Part shown: one piece after another, positions 18,307 through 26,954 of the stretch | Numbering within the stretch: the stretch's first letter is position 1 | Layout: each line of letters opens with the position of its first letter | Source of the DNA: Flavobacteriaceae bacterium GSB9 | GTDB taxonomy: Bacteria > Bacteroidota > Bacteroidia > Flavobacteriales > Flavobacteriaceae | Direction: 5' to 3' | Assembly (NCBI GenBank): GCA_022749295.1 | Contig: CP062007.1 | Location: 1,798,001-1,862,000, forward strand | DNA length: 64,000 nucleotides | The notes under the pieces: model-generated | What the model was told of the DNA's origin: nothing | Database searches by the model: none | The model's input: only the letters and a program-made list of their open reading frames with translations | Translations under genes and position numbers: made by a program

Positions 18307-19333
18307 ATGAAAAAGAACACAGAAGTTACCATCTACCATATAGCAGAAAAACTGGGGCTTGCAACTTCAACAATCTCCAGAGCGCTAAAAGACCATCATA
18401 GCATCGGCAAAAAAACAATAAAAAAAGTAAAAAAAACAGCAGAAAAAATGGGTTACAGACCCAAAACCTTGCAGCAAGTTTACGAAGCGAAAGAACTAAA
18501 ACCATTGGAGTATTAGTTCCAACCATTACGCAACCGTTTTTATCATCATTAATTTCCGGTATTGAAATTACGGCCCAAAAATCCGGTTATCATGTTGTTA
18601 TCATGCAATCGCACAATTCTTACAAAGATGAAGTTGAAATGGCAAAATCCATGTACAACAACAGGGTTAGTGGCGTTATTTGTTCGTTAGCAATGGAAAC
18701 ACGCAAAACTGATTATTTCCAACTGTTTATTGACAACAACATCCCTTTAGTGTTTGTAGATAGGGTTCCAAAAGCTTTTAACACGTTTCGTGTAGTTATT
18801 GATAATTACGCTGCGGCCTATAAAGCGACAAAACACTTAATTGAACAAGGCTGCAAACGTATTGCACACCTCACGGCGGGATTGAAATTTAGTATTTACA
18901 ACGAAAGGAAAAGAGGATATATGGATGCTTTGAAAGAGGCCAACCTGCCCATTGACGAAGACCTTATAATAAAACTGAAGGGGGTAACTTACGATGAAGC
19001 TAAAAAAGCAAGCAACAAACTGTTGCGTTTAAAAAAACGTCCTGATGGCATTTTTGCTCCTGGTGATATTTTAGGTGTCAGTGCCATTCAATGCGCAAAA
19101 AAAAGAGGCATTAAAGTTCCTGAAAAACTAGCGGTTATTGGTTTTAAAACGATCCCATTTCTGAAATTATAGACCCTAACCTATCTACAATAACCCATCC
19201 CGCCTCAAAAATGGGTCAAGCTTCAGCAGAAATTATTCTCAAAAGCATAAAATCTCCTAAAAAGGACAAGGCTAAAGAAATCACATTTTTAAACACCGAA
19301 ATGCTGATTCGAGGCTCTTCCAAAAGAAGATAA
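18307..19333 (+). pseudogene. LacI-family transcriptional regulator broken by two single-base deletions
   Basis: Three frames together spell one regulator of about 340 residues. Frame 1 (18307 to about 18477) gives the LacI helix-turn-helix and hinge: VTIYHIAEKLGLATSTISRAL, then MGYRPKTLQQ. It stops at 18516. A frame change near 18476-18478 restores LRSERTKTIGVLVPTIT and the periplasmic-binding-protein-like sensor domain up to LAVIGF. A second change in the A-run at 19146-19149 restores the ending DPISEIIDPNLSTITHPASKMGQASAEI to a TAA at 19333. Both lesions look like loss of one A. The DNA-binding part would be made as a 69-residue fragment. Its former target may have been the nearby hexuronate genes; that is inference. 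Sequencing error in homopolymers is the main alternative. Confidence 0.85.
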
Positions 19334-19375
19334 AATCGTTATTTCAAAATAACGAACATCCTAATTAATATGCAC

Positions 19376-19409
19376 AAAAAAACCAGCAAGATAAGTATTG
19401 CTGGTTTTT
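19376..19409. terminator. Bidirectional terminator between lacI-type pseudogene and tRNA-Pro(GGG)
   Basis: AAAAACCAGCAA pairs with TTGCTGGTTTTT across a 9-base loop. A-runs on the left and T-runs on the right let it act on both strands. It lies 31 bases beyond the tRNA 3' end on the minus strand and 43 bases after the pseudogene stop on the plus strand. Confidence 0.75.
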
Positions 19410-19439
19410 CACATTAATTAATTTTAAATGCCTATTTTG

Positions 19440-19514
19440 TCGGGATGACAGGATTTGAACCTGCGACCACACGGCCCCCAGCCGTGTACGCTAACCGGAC
19501 TGCGCCACATCCCG
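19440..19514 (-). tRNA. tRNA-Pro(GGG)
   Basis: On the minus strand a full cloverleaf is readable. The 7-bp acceptor stem CGGGATG/CATCCCG is at 19508-19514 with 19441-19447, and the discriminator base is A at 19440. The T arm has GGTTCAAATCC, and the anticodon stem CACGG/CCGTG encloses the loop CTGGGGG, giving anticodon GGG. CCA is not encoded. A second proline tRNA (TGG) lies at 24420-24494. Confidence 0.92.
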
Positions 19515-19603
19515 ATTTTATTGAGGCAAAGAAAACAATTTTTAAAACAATTTAAAAGCTTTAAATCAAGAAAAGCATTTCTTAATTGATGTAGTGTTTC
19601 CTT

Positions 19604-20584
19604 TTAGTTATACGTAGACGTTGAAACCTCAAAGCTTGAATCTTTGGCTGCCAAATAACGTTCAGCATCAAGTGCTGCCATACAACCTGTTCCAGCTGCA
19701 GTAACTGCTTGGCGGTAAACGTGGTCTGCTGCATCGCCGGAAACAAAAACCCCTTCAACATTGGTTTTTGATGTCCCTGGTTTATTGATGATGTACCCTG
19801 TTTCGTCCAACTCTAAATAATCTTTAAAAATATCGGTGTTTGGCTTATGTCCAATAGCCACGAAAAATCCTGTTGCAGGAATTTCATGTTTTTCATCCGT
19901 TTTATTATTAAATACACGAACACCGGTAACCACTTGACCATCTCCTAAAACCTCATCGGTTTCTGTATTGAACAAGATTTCAATGTTTTCAGTATTTCTA
20001 ACGCGGGCTTCCATGATTTTAGACGCTCTAAACTCATCTCGTCTTACCAACATGGTAACCTTTTTACAAAGTTTGGATAAGTAGTGCGCCTCTTCGCAAG
20101 CTGAATCACCAGCACCAACAATAACCACTTCTTGGTTTCTGTAGAAAAAGCCGTCACAAACAGCACATGCTGAAACACCACCTCCTAGATTTAAATATTT
20201 TTGTTCAGATTCCAACCCTAAATACTTTGCCGAGGCACCAGTAGATATTATTATGGTATCTGCATGGATTTCTTTTTCATCGTTAACCCAAACTTTGTGG
20301 ACTTCACCAGAAAAATCTACTTTAGTTATCCAACCATTGCGCACATCTGTTTCAAAACGTTCTGCCTGTGCCTGGAGCTGCATCATCATTTCTGGCCCTG
20401 TAATGCCTTCAGGATACCCAGGAAAATTCTCCACTTCGTTAGTTGTGGTTAACTGCCCACCAGGTTGCGCACCTTGGTACAATACTGGGCTCATGTTAGC
20501 TCTTGCTGCATAAATTGCCGCTGTATAACCAGCTGGTCCAGACCCAATAATCAAACATTTCACTCTTTCTATTTCCTCTGCCAT
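19604..20584 (-). CDS. trxB: Thioredoxin-disulfide reductase
   Basis: FAD enzyme that uses NADPH to reduce thioredoxin in the cytoplasm. The 326-residue protein has the N-terminal FAD-binding GSGPAGYTAAIYAAR (about 14-28), the redox-active pair Cys140 and Cys143 in SACAVCDGFF, the NADPH-binding GAGDSACEEA near 157-166 and the C-terminal GVFVSGDAAD motif at about 281-290. The PGGQLTTTNEVENFPG segment at 41-56 is typical. Length and motifs are normal. A Bacteroidota-type promoter lies at 20606-20635, so it is probably a single-gene transcript, divergent from the lipoprotein gene at 20747. Confidence 0.96.
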   Translation of the reverse strand: MAEEIERVKCLIIGSGPAGYTAAIYAARANMSPVLYQGAQPGGQLTTTNEVENFPGYPEGITGPEMMMQLQAQAERFETDVRNGWITKVDFSGEVHKVWVNDEKEIHADTIIISTGASAKYLGLESEQKYLNLGGGVSACAVCDGFFYRNQEVVIVGAGDSACEEAHYLSKLCKKVTMLVRRDEFRASKIMEARVRNTENIEILFNTETDEVLGDGQVVTGVRVFNNKTDEKHEIPATGFFVAIGHKPNTDIFKDYLELDETGYIINKPGTSKTNVEGVFVSGDAADHVYRQAVTAAGTGCMAALDAERYLAAKDSSFEVSTSTYN

Positions 20585-20605
20585 ATCGTAATCATTTTAG
20601 AACAA

Positions 20606-20635
20606 CAAATGTAGAATTTTTGATGTAAAACCAAT
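20606..20635 (-). promoter_or_regulatory. Promoter of trxB
   Basis: On the minus strand ATTG (20635-20632) is followed by 18 bases and TACATTTG (20613-20606), a full TAnnTTTG match. The start of transcription would be near 20600, about 16 bases before the trxB ATG. Confidence 0.6.
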
Positions 20636-20746
20636 ACAGAAGTTATTAACACTTTCTTATTATCCGATATTTAAAATTTATTGCAACTAAAATTCATGTT
20701 AATTTTTTTTGTAAATTTAAGTGTAACTAAACAAACAACGTACGTC

Positions 20747-21214
20747 ATGAAAAAAAAACTATCCCTTTTGCTAATACTACTCCTCGCATTTTTAAGTTGC
20801 AAAAACAATAACGAAACCGCCATGGCCGATACTGTTGCCCCTACCACCACCCCATCCATTAAAGGCGCATGGGAATTGGTAAGCTTTTTAAATTATAGTG
20901 GAGATGGAACGGTTGATACCATAAAAACATCTAATACCTTTAAACAGATGAAAATGTTTTCTGAAACAAAAATTATGTGGAGCAGACTTCGTACTGGTGA
21001 TTCTTTGGATTGGTTTGGCGTTGGTGACTATACGTTTGAGAACGGCATTTTAACTGAAAACCTCGATTATGGCTCAAAAGCGATGAGAAAACGTATTGAA
21101 GCCAACAAAATTTTTGATTTTGAAATCATTATTGATGAAAATTCGTTTACCCAAATTGAAAAAGACAGTTTAGGTCACCCTATTTATGCAGAAACCTACC
21201 ACAGGGTAAAATAA
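20747..21214 (+). CDS. Small lipoprotein, lipocalin-like (function unknown)
   Basis: 155 residues from the ATG at 20747. The signal MKKKLSLLLILLLAFLSC ends in a lipobox with Cys18. The mature part (about residues 40-155) begins with GAWELVSFLNYSGDG and contains FSETKIMWSRLRTGDSLDWFGVGDYTFENGILTE, followed by alternating strands. The opening G-x-W-E-L-V-S is the hallmark of the small Bacteroidota lipocalin-like fold. I do not recognise a specific family. It is a stand-alone + strand gene divergent from trxB and 63 bases upstream of the D-2-hydroxyacid dehydrogenase. It probably sits in the outer or inner membrane facing the periplasm. Confidence 0.65.
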   Translation: MKKKLSLLLILLLAFLSCKNNNETAMADTVAPTTTPSIKGAWELVSFLNYSGDGTVDTIKTSNTFKQMKMFSETKIMWSRLRTGDSLDWFGVGDYTFENGILTENLDYGSKAMRKRIEANKIFDFEIIIDENSFTQIEKDSLGHPIYAETYHRVK

Positions 21215-21277
21215 ATCCAACTTATAATTGTTTTATTATTGCACCCCATTATCTTTATAAAAATTAATTAAATTTTT

Positions 21278-22243
21278 ATGAGAATAGTTGTGTTAGATGG
21301 GTACACCCTAAACCCAGGCGATTTAAACTGGAATGGCTTAAAGCAATTTGGAAATGTAACCATTTTTGACCGAACACCTTACATTGACAGTGCTATTATT
21401 GAAAATATTGGTGACGCCGAAATAATTTTCACGAACAAAACACCAATTAACCGTGCAGTTATTGAAAGTGCCCCTAACTTAAAATACATTGGTGTGTTGG
21501 CTACTGGCTTTAATATTATTGATGTTGCGTTTGCTAAAAAAAACAACATAATTGTTACCAACGTGCCCGATTACAGTTCAACTGCTGTGGCCCAATTTAC
21601 TTTGGCTCTACTGTTAGAGCTATGCCACCACGTGGGCAATCACAACCAGGCTGTAAAGAAAGGTGATTGGATAGCCAGTAAAGATTTTTCGTTTTGGAAT
21701 CACCCATTAATAGAGCTGTCTGGCAAAACCTTAGGGCTTATAGGTTTTGGTAAAATTGGAAAAGCCACGGCTAAAATTGCACAAGCTTTCGGGTTAAACA
21801 TTAAAGTTTATAATCGTACAGTTTATAGTGAGTTTGAAAATGAGCATTTAGAATTTGTTACGCTAGAAGAATTACTTAAAACTTCGGACATCTTTAGCCT
21901 CCATTGTCCATTGACACCCGAAACCGAGGGTGTCATCAACAAAGATAATATTGTAAAAATGAAAGACGGTGCTATGCTCATCAACACCTCTCGGGGTCCG
22001 TTGATAAATGAAGAAGATTTGGCAAACGCTCTCAACAGTGGAAAACTGTCTGCCGCAGCCGTTGATGTGATTTCAAAAGAACCTATGGAAGCTAATAATC
22101 CATTGTTAAAAGCCAAAAACTGTATTATCACTCCGCACATTGCATGGGCTCCCAAAGAAGCCCGTATGCGACTAATGCAAACTACTGTTGGAAATTTAGA
22201 AGCTTTTATAAACGGTAACCCAAAAAACGTAGTGAACCCATAA
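21278..22243 (+). CDS. D-2-hydroxyacid dehydrogenase (glycerate dehydrogenase-like)
   Basis: 321 residues of the NAD-dependent D-isomer 2-hydroxyacid dehydrogenase family. The nucleotide-binding GLIGFGKIGKATA is at about 152-164. The catalytic Arg is in INTSRGPLINEEDL (about 235-248), a Glu follows in ISKEPM and the proton-donating His lies in CIITPHIAWAP (about 286). The start MRIVVLDGYTLNPGDLNW is typical of the hydroxypyruvate/glycerate dehydrogenase subgroup, which interconverts hydroxypyruvate and D-glycerate. The closeness of uxuA and an SDR suggests use in sugar-acid metabolism, but it is convergent with them and so a separate transcript. Substrate specificity is not certain. Confidence 0.85.
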   Translation: MRIVVLDGYTLNPGDLNWNGLKQFGNVTIFDRTPYIDSAIIENIGDAEIIFTNKTPINRAVIESAPNLKYIGVLATGFNIIDVAFAKKNNIIVTNVPDYSSTAVAQFTLALLLELCHHVGNHNQAVKKGDWIASKDFSFWNHPLIELSGKTLGLIGFGKIGKATAKIAQAFGLNIKVYNRTVYSEFENEHLEFVTLEELLKTSDIFSLHCPLTPETEGVINKDNIVKMKDGAMLINTSRGPLINEEDLANALNSGKLSAAAVDVISKEPMEANNPLLKAKNCIITPHIAWAPKEARMRLMQTTVGNLEAFINGNPKNVVNP

Positions 22244-22259
22244 AAAGGATCTATTGTAT

Positions 22260-23417
22260 TTAACTTTTGGAAATACCAAGCGCTAATCCACGTATTTCAG
22301 CCAATCCTCTTAATCGCCCTATAGCTGTATAGCCAGCATAAGCATCATTGTCTTCTAAATCGTTTAGCATTTGATGCCCATGATCTGGACGCATAGGCAA
22401 CTGTACACCGCGTTGCTTTTCAATTTCCAAAACGGCCTTTACCACTTCGTACATATCGGTAGAGCCTTCCAAATGGTTATCTTCAAAAAAGCTACCGTCG
22501 TCTTCGCGTTTAACATTTCTAAGGTGCAAAAAGTGAATACGGTCAGCAAACTTTCTTATCATTTTAGGTAGGTCGTTATCTCCATTGGCACCAAGTGAAC
22601 CCGTACAAAAAGTTATACCGTTGGACGGGCTATCTATAAAATTCACCAAATCATCTAAATCCTTTTCAGATTTTATTATCCGGGGTAAGCCCATAATATC
22701 CATTGGCGGATCGTCAGGATGAATGGCCATTACAATAGCATGTTCTTCACAAACGGGAATAACTTCATTTAGAAAAAAGGACAAGTTAGCCTTTAAATCG
22801 GCGTGCGATAAATTGTCATATTGGGCAATCATCTCTTTAAAAACTGGAATGGTTAAATCATCAACCGTTCCTGGAAGGCCTTTTAAAACATTATCTTCCA
22901 ACTGTTGCTTTTCTTCGGAAGTCATTTCAGAAAAACGAATTTCAGCCTGTTTTAAAATTTCTGGAGTATAGGCTTGATCAACATCTTCGCGTTGCATAAT
23001 AAATTTTTCAAAAACAGCCATTTCAACCTTATCGAAACGCAATGCCGTACTACCATCTTGCAGCTTCCAAAAGAGTTGTGTGCGCGTCCAATCCAATACA
23101 GGCATAAAATTGTAACATACGTTTTTAATACCGCAAGCCGCCACATTTCGCAAACTTTGTTTATAATTTTCTATACGCTTTAAATAATCACCTTTACGCA
23201 ATTTGATATTCTCATGGATGGGAATACTCTCAATAAACGTCCATTGTAAACCTACAGCTTCAATGGCATCCTTAACTTTTTGTATTTCCTCAATTTCCCA
23301 TACCTCGCCATTGGCTACATGGTGCAACGCCGTAACAACCCCTTTAGCACCCGCTTGTTTAATATGTGACAATTTTACTGGGTCGGTAACACCAAACCAC
23401 CTGAATGTTTCTTGCAT
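22260..23417 (-). CDS. uxuA: Mannonate dehydratase
   Basis: Dehydrates D-mannonate to 2-keto-3-deoxygluconate in hexuronate (glucuronate) catabolism. The 385-residue protein begins with the signature RWFGVTDPVKLSHIKQAGAKGVVTALHH and contains CGIKNVCYNFMPVLDWTRT near 104-122, MAIHPDDPP near 229-237, FCTGSLG, and MRPDHGHQML near 342-351, which supply the Mn/Fe ligands His and Cys of the TIM-barrel site. It lies 19 bases downstream of the SDR gene on the same strand, so the two form an operon (SDR first). The decayed LacI-type gene 3 kb away may once have controlled it; that is inference. Confidence 0.96.
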   Translation of the reverse strand: MQETFRWFGVTDPVKLSHIKQAGAKGVVTALHHVANGEVWEIEEIQKVKDAIEAVGLQWTFIESIPIHENIKLRKGDYLKRIENYKQSLRNVAACGIKNVCYNFMPVLDWTRTQLFWKLQDGSTALRFDKVEMAVFEKFIMQREDVDQAYTPEILKQAEIRFSEMTSEEKQQLEDNVLKGLPGTVDDLTIPVFKEMIAQYDNLSHADLKANLSFFLNEVIPVCEEHAIVMAIHPDDPPMDIMGLPRIIKSEKDLDDLVNFIDSPSNGITFCTGSLGANGDNDLPKMIRKFADRIHFLHLRNVKREDDGSFFEDNHLEGSTDMYEVVKAVLEIEKQRGVQLPMRPDHGHQMLNDLEDNDAYAGYTAIGRLRGLAEIRGLALGISKS

Positions 23418-23436
23418 CTTCTTTTCTATTATTTAA

Positions 23437-24249
23437 TTAAACACCACTGAACGCACTGAACCCACCATCAACAGGAATAACAATTCCGGTTACAAATTTT
23501 GAAGCCTCGCTACATAAAAAGTGTAAAGCCCCGTGTAGCTCTTCTGCCTCACCAAATCGTTTCATTGGTGTATTGCTAATAATGGTATTTCCTCTATCGG
23601 TATAACTGCCATCTTCATTAAGCAATAAAGCCCTGTTTTGGTTTCCGATAAAAAAACCAGGCGCTATGGCATTAACTCGCAAGCCGTCACCATATTTTAA
23701 AGCTAACTCCACCGAAAGCCATTTCGTATAGTTATCTATAGCTGCTTTTGAAGCTGAATATCCTGCAACCCTAGTTATGGCTCTGTCTGAAGCCATTGAT
23801 GAGATATTGATGATAATACCTTGTTTTTGCTTAGCCATTTCTTTTCCGAAAACCATTGACGGGATGATACTTCCAAAAAGATTTAAATCGACCACTTTTT
23901 TAAAATCGGTCATTTTCATATCAAAAAACGATTGGTCTGGCCCAACAGTTGCCCCCGGCATGTTGCCACCTGCTGCATTAATTAAAATATCTATTCGTCC
24001 GTATTTTTCTATAATGGCGTTTGATGCCTCCTGTACACTTTTCTCTTCAACCACATTACAAACAAAACCATCAACCTTATTACTGATTGACGCCATTCTT
24101 TGAACCGTTTCATCAACCGTTTTCTCTTTATAATGTAAAATTATAACTCTAGCCCCATTTAACAGCAGGTATTCTGCCATACTCCCACCAAGCACACCGC
24201 CACCACCTGTAACCAATGCTACTTTGTCTTTTAAATCGAATAAATTCAT
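23437..24249 (-). CDS. SDR family oxidoreductase, probable D-mannonate (fructuronate) oxidoreductase
   Basis: 270 residues of the classical short-chain dehydrogenase/reductase family. The NAD(P)-binding ALVTGGGGVLGGSMAEYLL lies at about 11-29, NAAGG at about 90-94, the catalytic Ser in INISSMASDRAIT and the YSASK motif (Tyr and Lys) follow at about 167-171, and FVTGIVIPVDGGFSAFSGV closes it. I chose the ATG at 24249 over a longer TTG-initiated frame. Its pairing with uxuA in one operon points to reduction of fructuronate to mannonate, the step before UxuA. This replaces the unrelated UxuB family in many Bacteroidota. The substrate is inferred from context; other sugar-acid reductions are possible. 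Confidence 0.8.
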   Translation of the reverse strand: MNLFDLKDKVALVTGGGGVLGGSMAEYLLLNGARVIILHYKEKTVDETVQRMASISNKVDGFVCNVVEEKSVQEASNAIIEKYGRIDILINAAGGNMPGATVGPDQSFFDMKMTDFKKVVDLNLFGSIIPSMVFGKEMAKQKQGIIINISSMASDRAITRVAGYSASKAAIDNYTKWLSVELALKYGDGLRVNAIAPGFFIGNQNRALLLNEDGSYTDRGNTIISNTPMKRFGEAEELHGALHFLCSEASKFVTGIVIPVDGGFSAFSGV

Positions 24250-24380
24250 TGTTTTTGGATAATTTAGTTTATCTGAATTGTTTGGAACAAACAAATTTAT
24301 GCAAAGTTTAAGAATATACTTTGTTTAAGTATGACTTATTAGCAAAAAGCGAGCAATAGTTTAAAATTTATTAAAATACA

Positions 24381-24415
24381 AAAAAGCCTTTTAAGTTTAA
24401 CTTAAAAGGCTTTTT
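24381..24415. terminator. Bidirectional terminator between the SDR gene and tRNA-Pro(TGG)
   Basis: AAAAAGCCTTTTAAG pairs perfectly with CTTAAAAGGCTTTTT around a 5-base loop. It lies immediately downstream of the tRNA on the minus strand. No gene on the plus strand needs it, so it mainly ends the tRNA transcript and insulates the SDR-uxuA operon. Confidence 0.85.
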
Positions 24416-24419
24416 CTTG

Positions 24420-24494
24420 TCGGGGTGGCAGGATTCGAACCTGCGACCTCCGCGTCCCAAACGCGGCGCGATAACCGGGCTACGCTACACCCCG
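24420..24494 (-). tRNA. tRNA-Pro(TGG)
   Basis: The minus strand reads a complete cloverleaf. The acceptor stem CGGGGTG/CACCCCG pairs 24488-24494 with 24421-24427, with discriminator A at 24420. The T-loop is GGTTCGAATCC. The anticodon stem CCGCG/CGCGG encloses TTTGGGA, giving anticodon TGG. No encoded CCA. It shares most of its T-arm and acceptor layout with the tRNA-Pro(GGG) at 19440-19514. Confidence 0.93.
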
Positions 24495-24622
24495 ATTTAT
24501 GGTTATCTGTAACGGGATGCAAATATAGTCCTTTTATTCGTTTCACAAATTATATTTTTAAAATATTTATATTGTACTATTTCAAGAATTTATTCATATT
24601 TACGCTAGCCATTTAAAAAAGC

Positions 24623-26926
24623 ATGTGTTTTAAACAAATCTACTTATATATAGTGTTTTTTATATGCCCTTTATGGGTGTCTTTTGGACAAACAATTATA
24701 ACAGGAAAAGTAATTGATGCCGACACGAAAATCGCCATCCCCAACACTTTAATTATTAACCTGAAAACAAAAGACAGCGTAATTTCAAACCAATACGGAT
24801 ACTTTGAAATAAATAATACTGGAAGTAGATTTATATTTAAAAAGCATGGCTATCTTGATAAAGCGATTAAAATCACAGGCAATAAAGTTACTCTTATAGC
24901 TTTACAAATAACCCCATCTAGACTCAATGAAATTGTAATCACCTCAAAAACACCTCACAACATCTACAGAAACACTCCTGCAACCGTTAACATTATAACT
25001 AATGCTGCCATCGAGCGTTCAAATACTACTAATTTTAATGGAACACTAAATAGAGTCCCGGGGGTTTTTATGCAAACTGGAGCCCTTAACACCAATAGGA
25101 TAACCGTACGCGGAATAGGCTCTAGGAACCTTTATGGAACAGCTAAAATAAGAGCGTACTTTAAAGACATCCCTCTTACCAACGGTAGTGGTGAGACCAA
25201 CATTGAAGACTTTGAACTGGCTTCAATTTCTAAAATGGAGATTATAAAAAGCGCTATTGCCACCACTTATGGTGCCGGTCTTGGGGGCACTATAACTCTG
25301 TTTCCTACAGAAGCCTCTTTGAACCATACCAAAATAAATTCAGGATTAACAATAGGTTCATTTGACTTATTAAAAAATACAACGAAAGCTCATTTTGGCT
25401 TTAAAAAAAATAGCATGGCCTTGGTTCACAGCAACACGAAAAGCAACGGCTACCGAGAGAACAACCAGTACAGGAGACAAACCCTTACCTTAAACTCTAA
25501 TCATTTTATAAATTTAAAAAGCAACCTATCCTTATTGGCCAGTTATGTAGACTTAAAAGCATTCATACCAAGCTCGATTAACAAAACCACCTATCTCAAC
25601 AGTCCAAAATCGGCGGATACAAACTGGAAAGACTCAAAAGGCCATGAAGATTCGAACAGAGGGATTTTTGGCGCTTCGTGGAATTATAGCATAAACCATA
25701 AAACGGACGTAGTTTCTAGCATTTTTACTTCATTCAAAAAATCTTACGAGCCTAGACCATTTAACATTTTAGAAGAAAAAACACTCGCCTATGGCTTAAG
25801 AAGTCGTCTATCTGGACACACTAAAATCTTCAGCAATACACTAAATTATACATTTGGCGGTGAATTGTTTAAAGATGTTTACCGCTACAAAACATACGAA
25901 AATTTATACAAGGACTACCCACAAGGTACTGGTAGTGTTGCAGGAAACCAGATTTCAAATTTCAAAGAGAAAAGACGCTATTACAACATTTTTGCAGAAA
26001 CCGATTATGATATTCTGGAAAAAACAACATTATCTGTAGGCCTTAATATTAACAACACAAACTACACGCTTTACGACCAGTTTCCCACTTCAAGCACAAA
26101 CCCCGACCAGTCAGGAGAGCACCATTTCAAAACCTTATTTTCACCCAAATTTGGTATTTCCCACCTTATTTCTAAAACAGCAACTATTTATGCTAACATC
26201 AGCCATGGTTTTTCTCCAATCACCTTAAACGAAACATTACTGCCAAATGGCCAAATCAATAAAAAAATAAAACCCGAAACAGGGTGGAATTTTGAAGTTG
26301 GCTCACGTGGTGCAACACTAAAAAATCGATTGGCATATAGCATTTCCTTTTATCGGTTAAACATAAAAAACCTACTAGTGTCGCGACGAACAGCTGAGGA
26401 TCAATTTATTGGTGTTAACGCTGGAAAAACTCAACATGACGGACTAGAATCCTCACTAAACTACCTAATTAACAAAAACAAAAAAACGGTTTTCAATATA
26501 TTTCTAAACCATAGCCTTAACCATTACACGTTTAAAGAGTTTATAGAAGAGGATCAAAATTATTCGGGTAACGACTTAACGGGTGTACCATCACAGGTTT
26601 TCAATAGTGGAATCGATATAAATTCTTCTTACGGGTTTTACGGCTATATAAACTTTCAACACGTTGGAAAAATGCCCATAACCGATAGCAACAGCCTATA
26701 TTCTGAAAGCTATAACCTTACAAACCTCAAGTTTGGCTTCAAAACAAATCTTAATAAAAACTTAAAACTTAACGGTTTCTTTGGCTTAAACAATATATTT
26801 GATACGCACTATGCCTCGCAAATATTGGTTAACGCAACTAGTTTTGGTGGTGCAGCACCACGATACTACTATCCGGGAAATCCTACTAATTATTATGCGG
26901 GAATTAATGTAAATTACTTATTTTAA
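24623..26926 (+). CDS. TonB-dependent outer membrane receptor, candidate PQQ (or related cofactor) importer
   Basis: 767 residues. A signal peptide (about 1-22, ending VSFGQ) leads into a carboxypeptidase-regulatory-like domain (TIITGKVIDADTKIAIPNTLI). The plug (about 110-230) contains TLNRVPGVFMQTGALNTN, ITVRGIGSRNLYGT and ATTYGAGLGGTITLFP. The 22-strand barrel ends with RYYYPGNPTNYYAGINVNYLF. No SusD-like partner follows, so it is not a glycan SusCD pair. It is 28 bases upstream of a PQQ-type sugar dehydrogenase and then a cytochrome c. E. coli uses a TonB receptor (PqqU) to import pyrroloquinoline quinone. The order here and the similar receptor core make PQQ uptake the best hypothesis. 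Iron-chelate import is the alternative. Confidence 0.85.
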   Translation: MCFKQIYLYIVFFICPLWVSFGQTIITGKVIDADTKIAIPNTLIINLKTKDSVISNQYGYFEINNTGSRFIFKKHGYLDKAIKITGNKVTLIALQITPSRLNEIVITSKTPHNIYRNTPATVNIITNAAIERSNTTNFNGTLNRVPGVFMQTGALNTNRITVRGIGSRNLYGTAKIRAYFKDIPLTNGSGETNIEDFELASISKMEIIKSAIATTYGAGLGGTITLFPTEASLNHTKINSGLTIGSFDLLKNTTKAHFGFKKNSMALVHSNTKSNGYRENNQYRRQTLTLNSNHFINLKSNLSLLASYVDLKAFIPSSINKTTYLNSPKSADTNWKDSKGHEDSNRGIFGASWNYSINHKTDVVSSIFTSFKKSYEPRPFNILEEKTLAYGLRSRLSGHTKIFSNTLNYTFGGELFKDVYRYKTYENLYKDYPQGTGSVAGNQISNFKEKRRYYNIFAETDYDILEKTTLSVGLNINNTNYTLYDQFPTSSTNPDQSGEHHFKTLFSPKFGISHLISKTATIYANISHGFSPITLNETLLPNGQINKKIKPETGWNFEVGSRGATLKNRLAYSISFYRLNIKNLLVSRRTAEDQFIGVNAGKTQHDGLESSLNYLINKNKKTVFNIFLNHSLNHYTFKEFIEEDQNYSGNDLTGVPSQVFNSGIDINSSYGFYGYINFQHVGKMPITDSNSLYSESYNLTNLKFGFKTNLNKNLKLNGFFGLNNIFDTHYASQILVNATSFGGAAPRYYYPGNPTNYYAGINVNYLF

Positions 26927-26954
26927 GGTACTATTTGTAAATAAAACATTTACT

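Noticed and set aside
24623-26926. SusC-type glycan importer reading of the receptor
   Set aside because: No susD-like gene follows, and the downstream genes are a PQQ-type dehydrogenase and a cytochrome rather than glycan enzymes.
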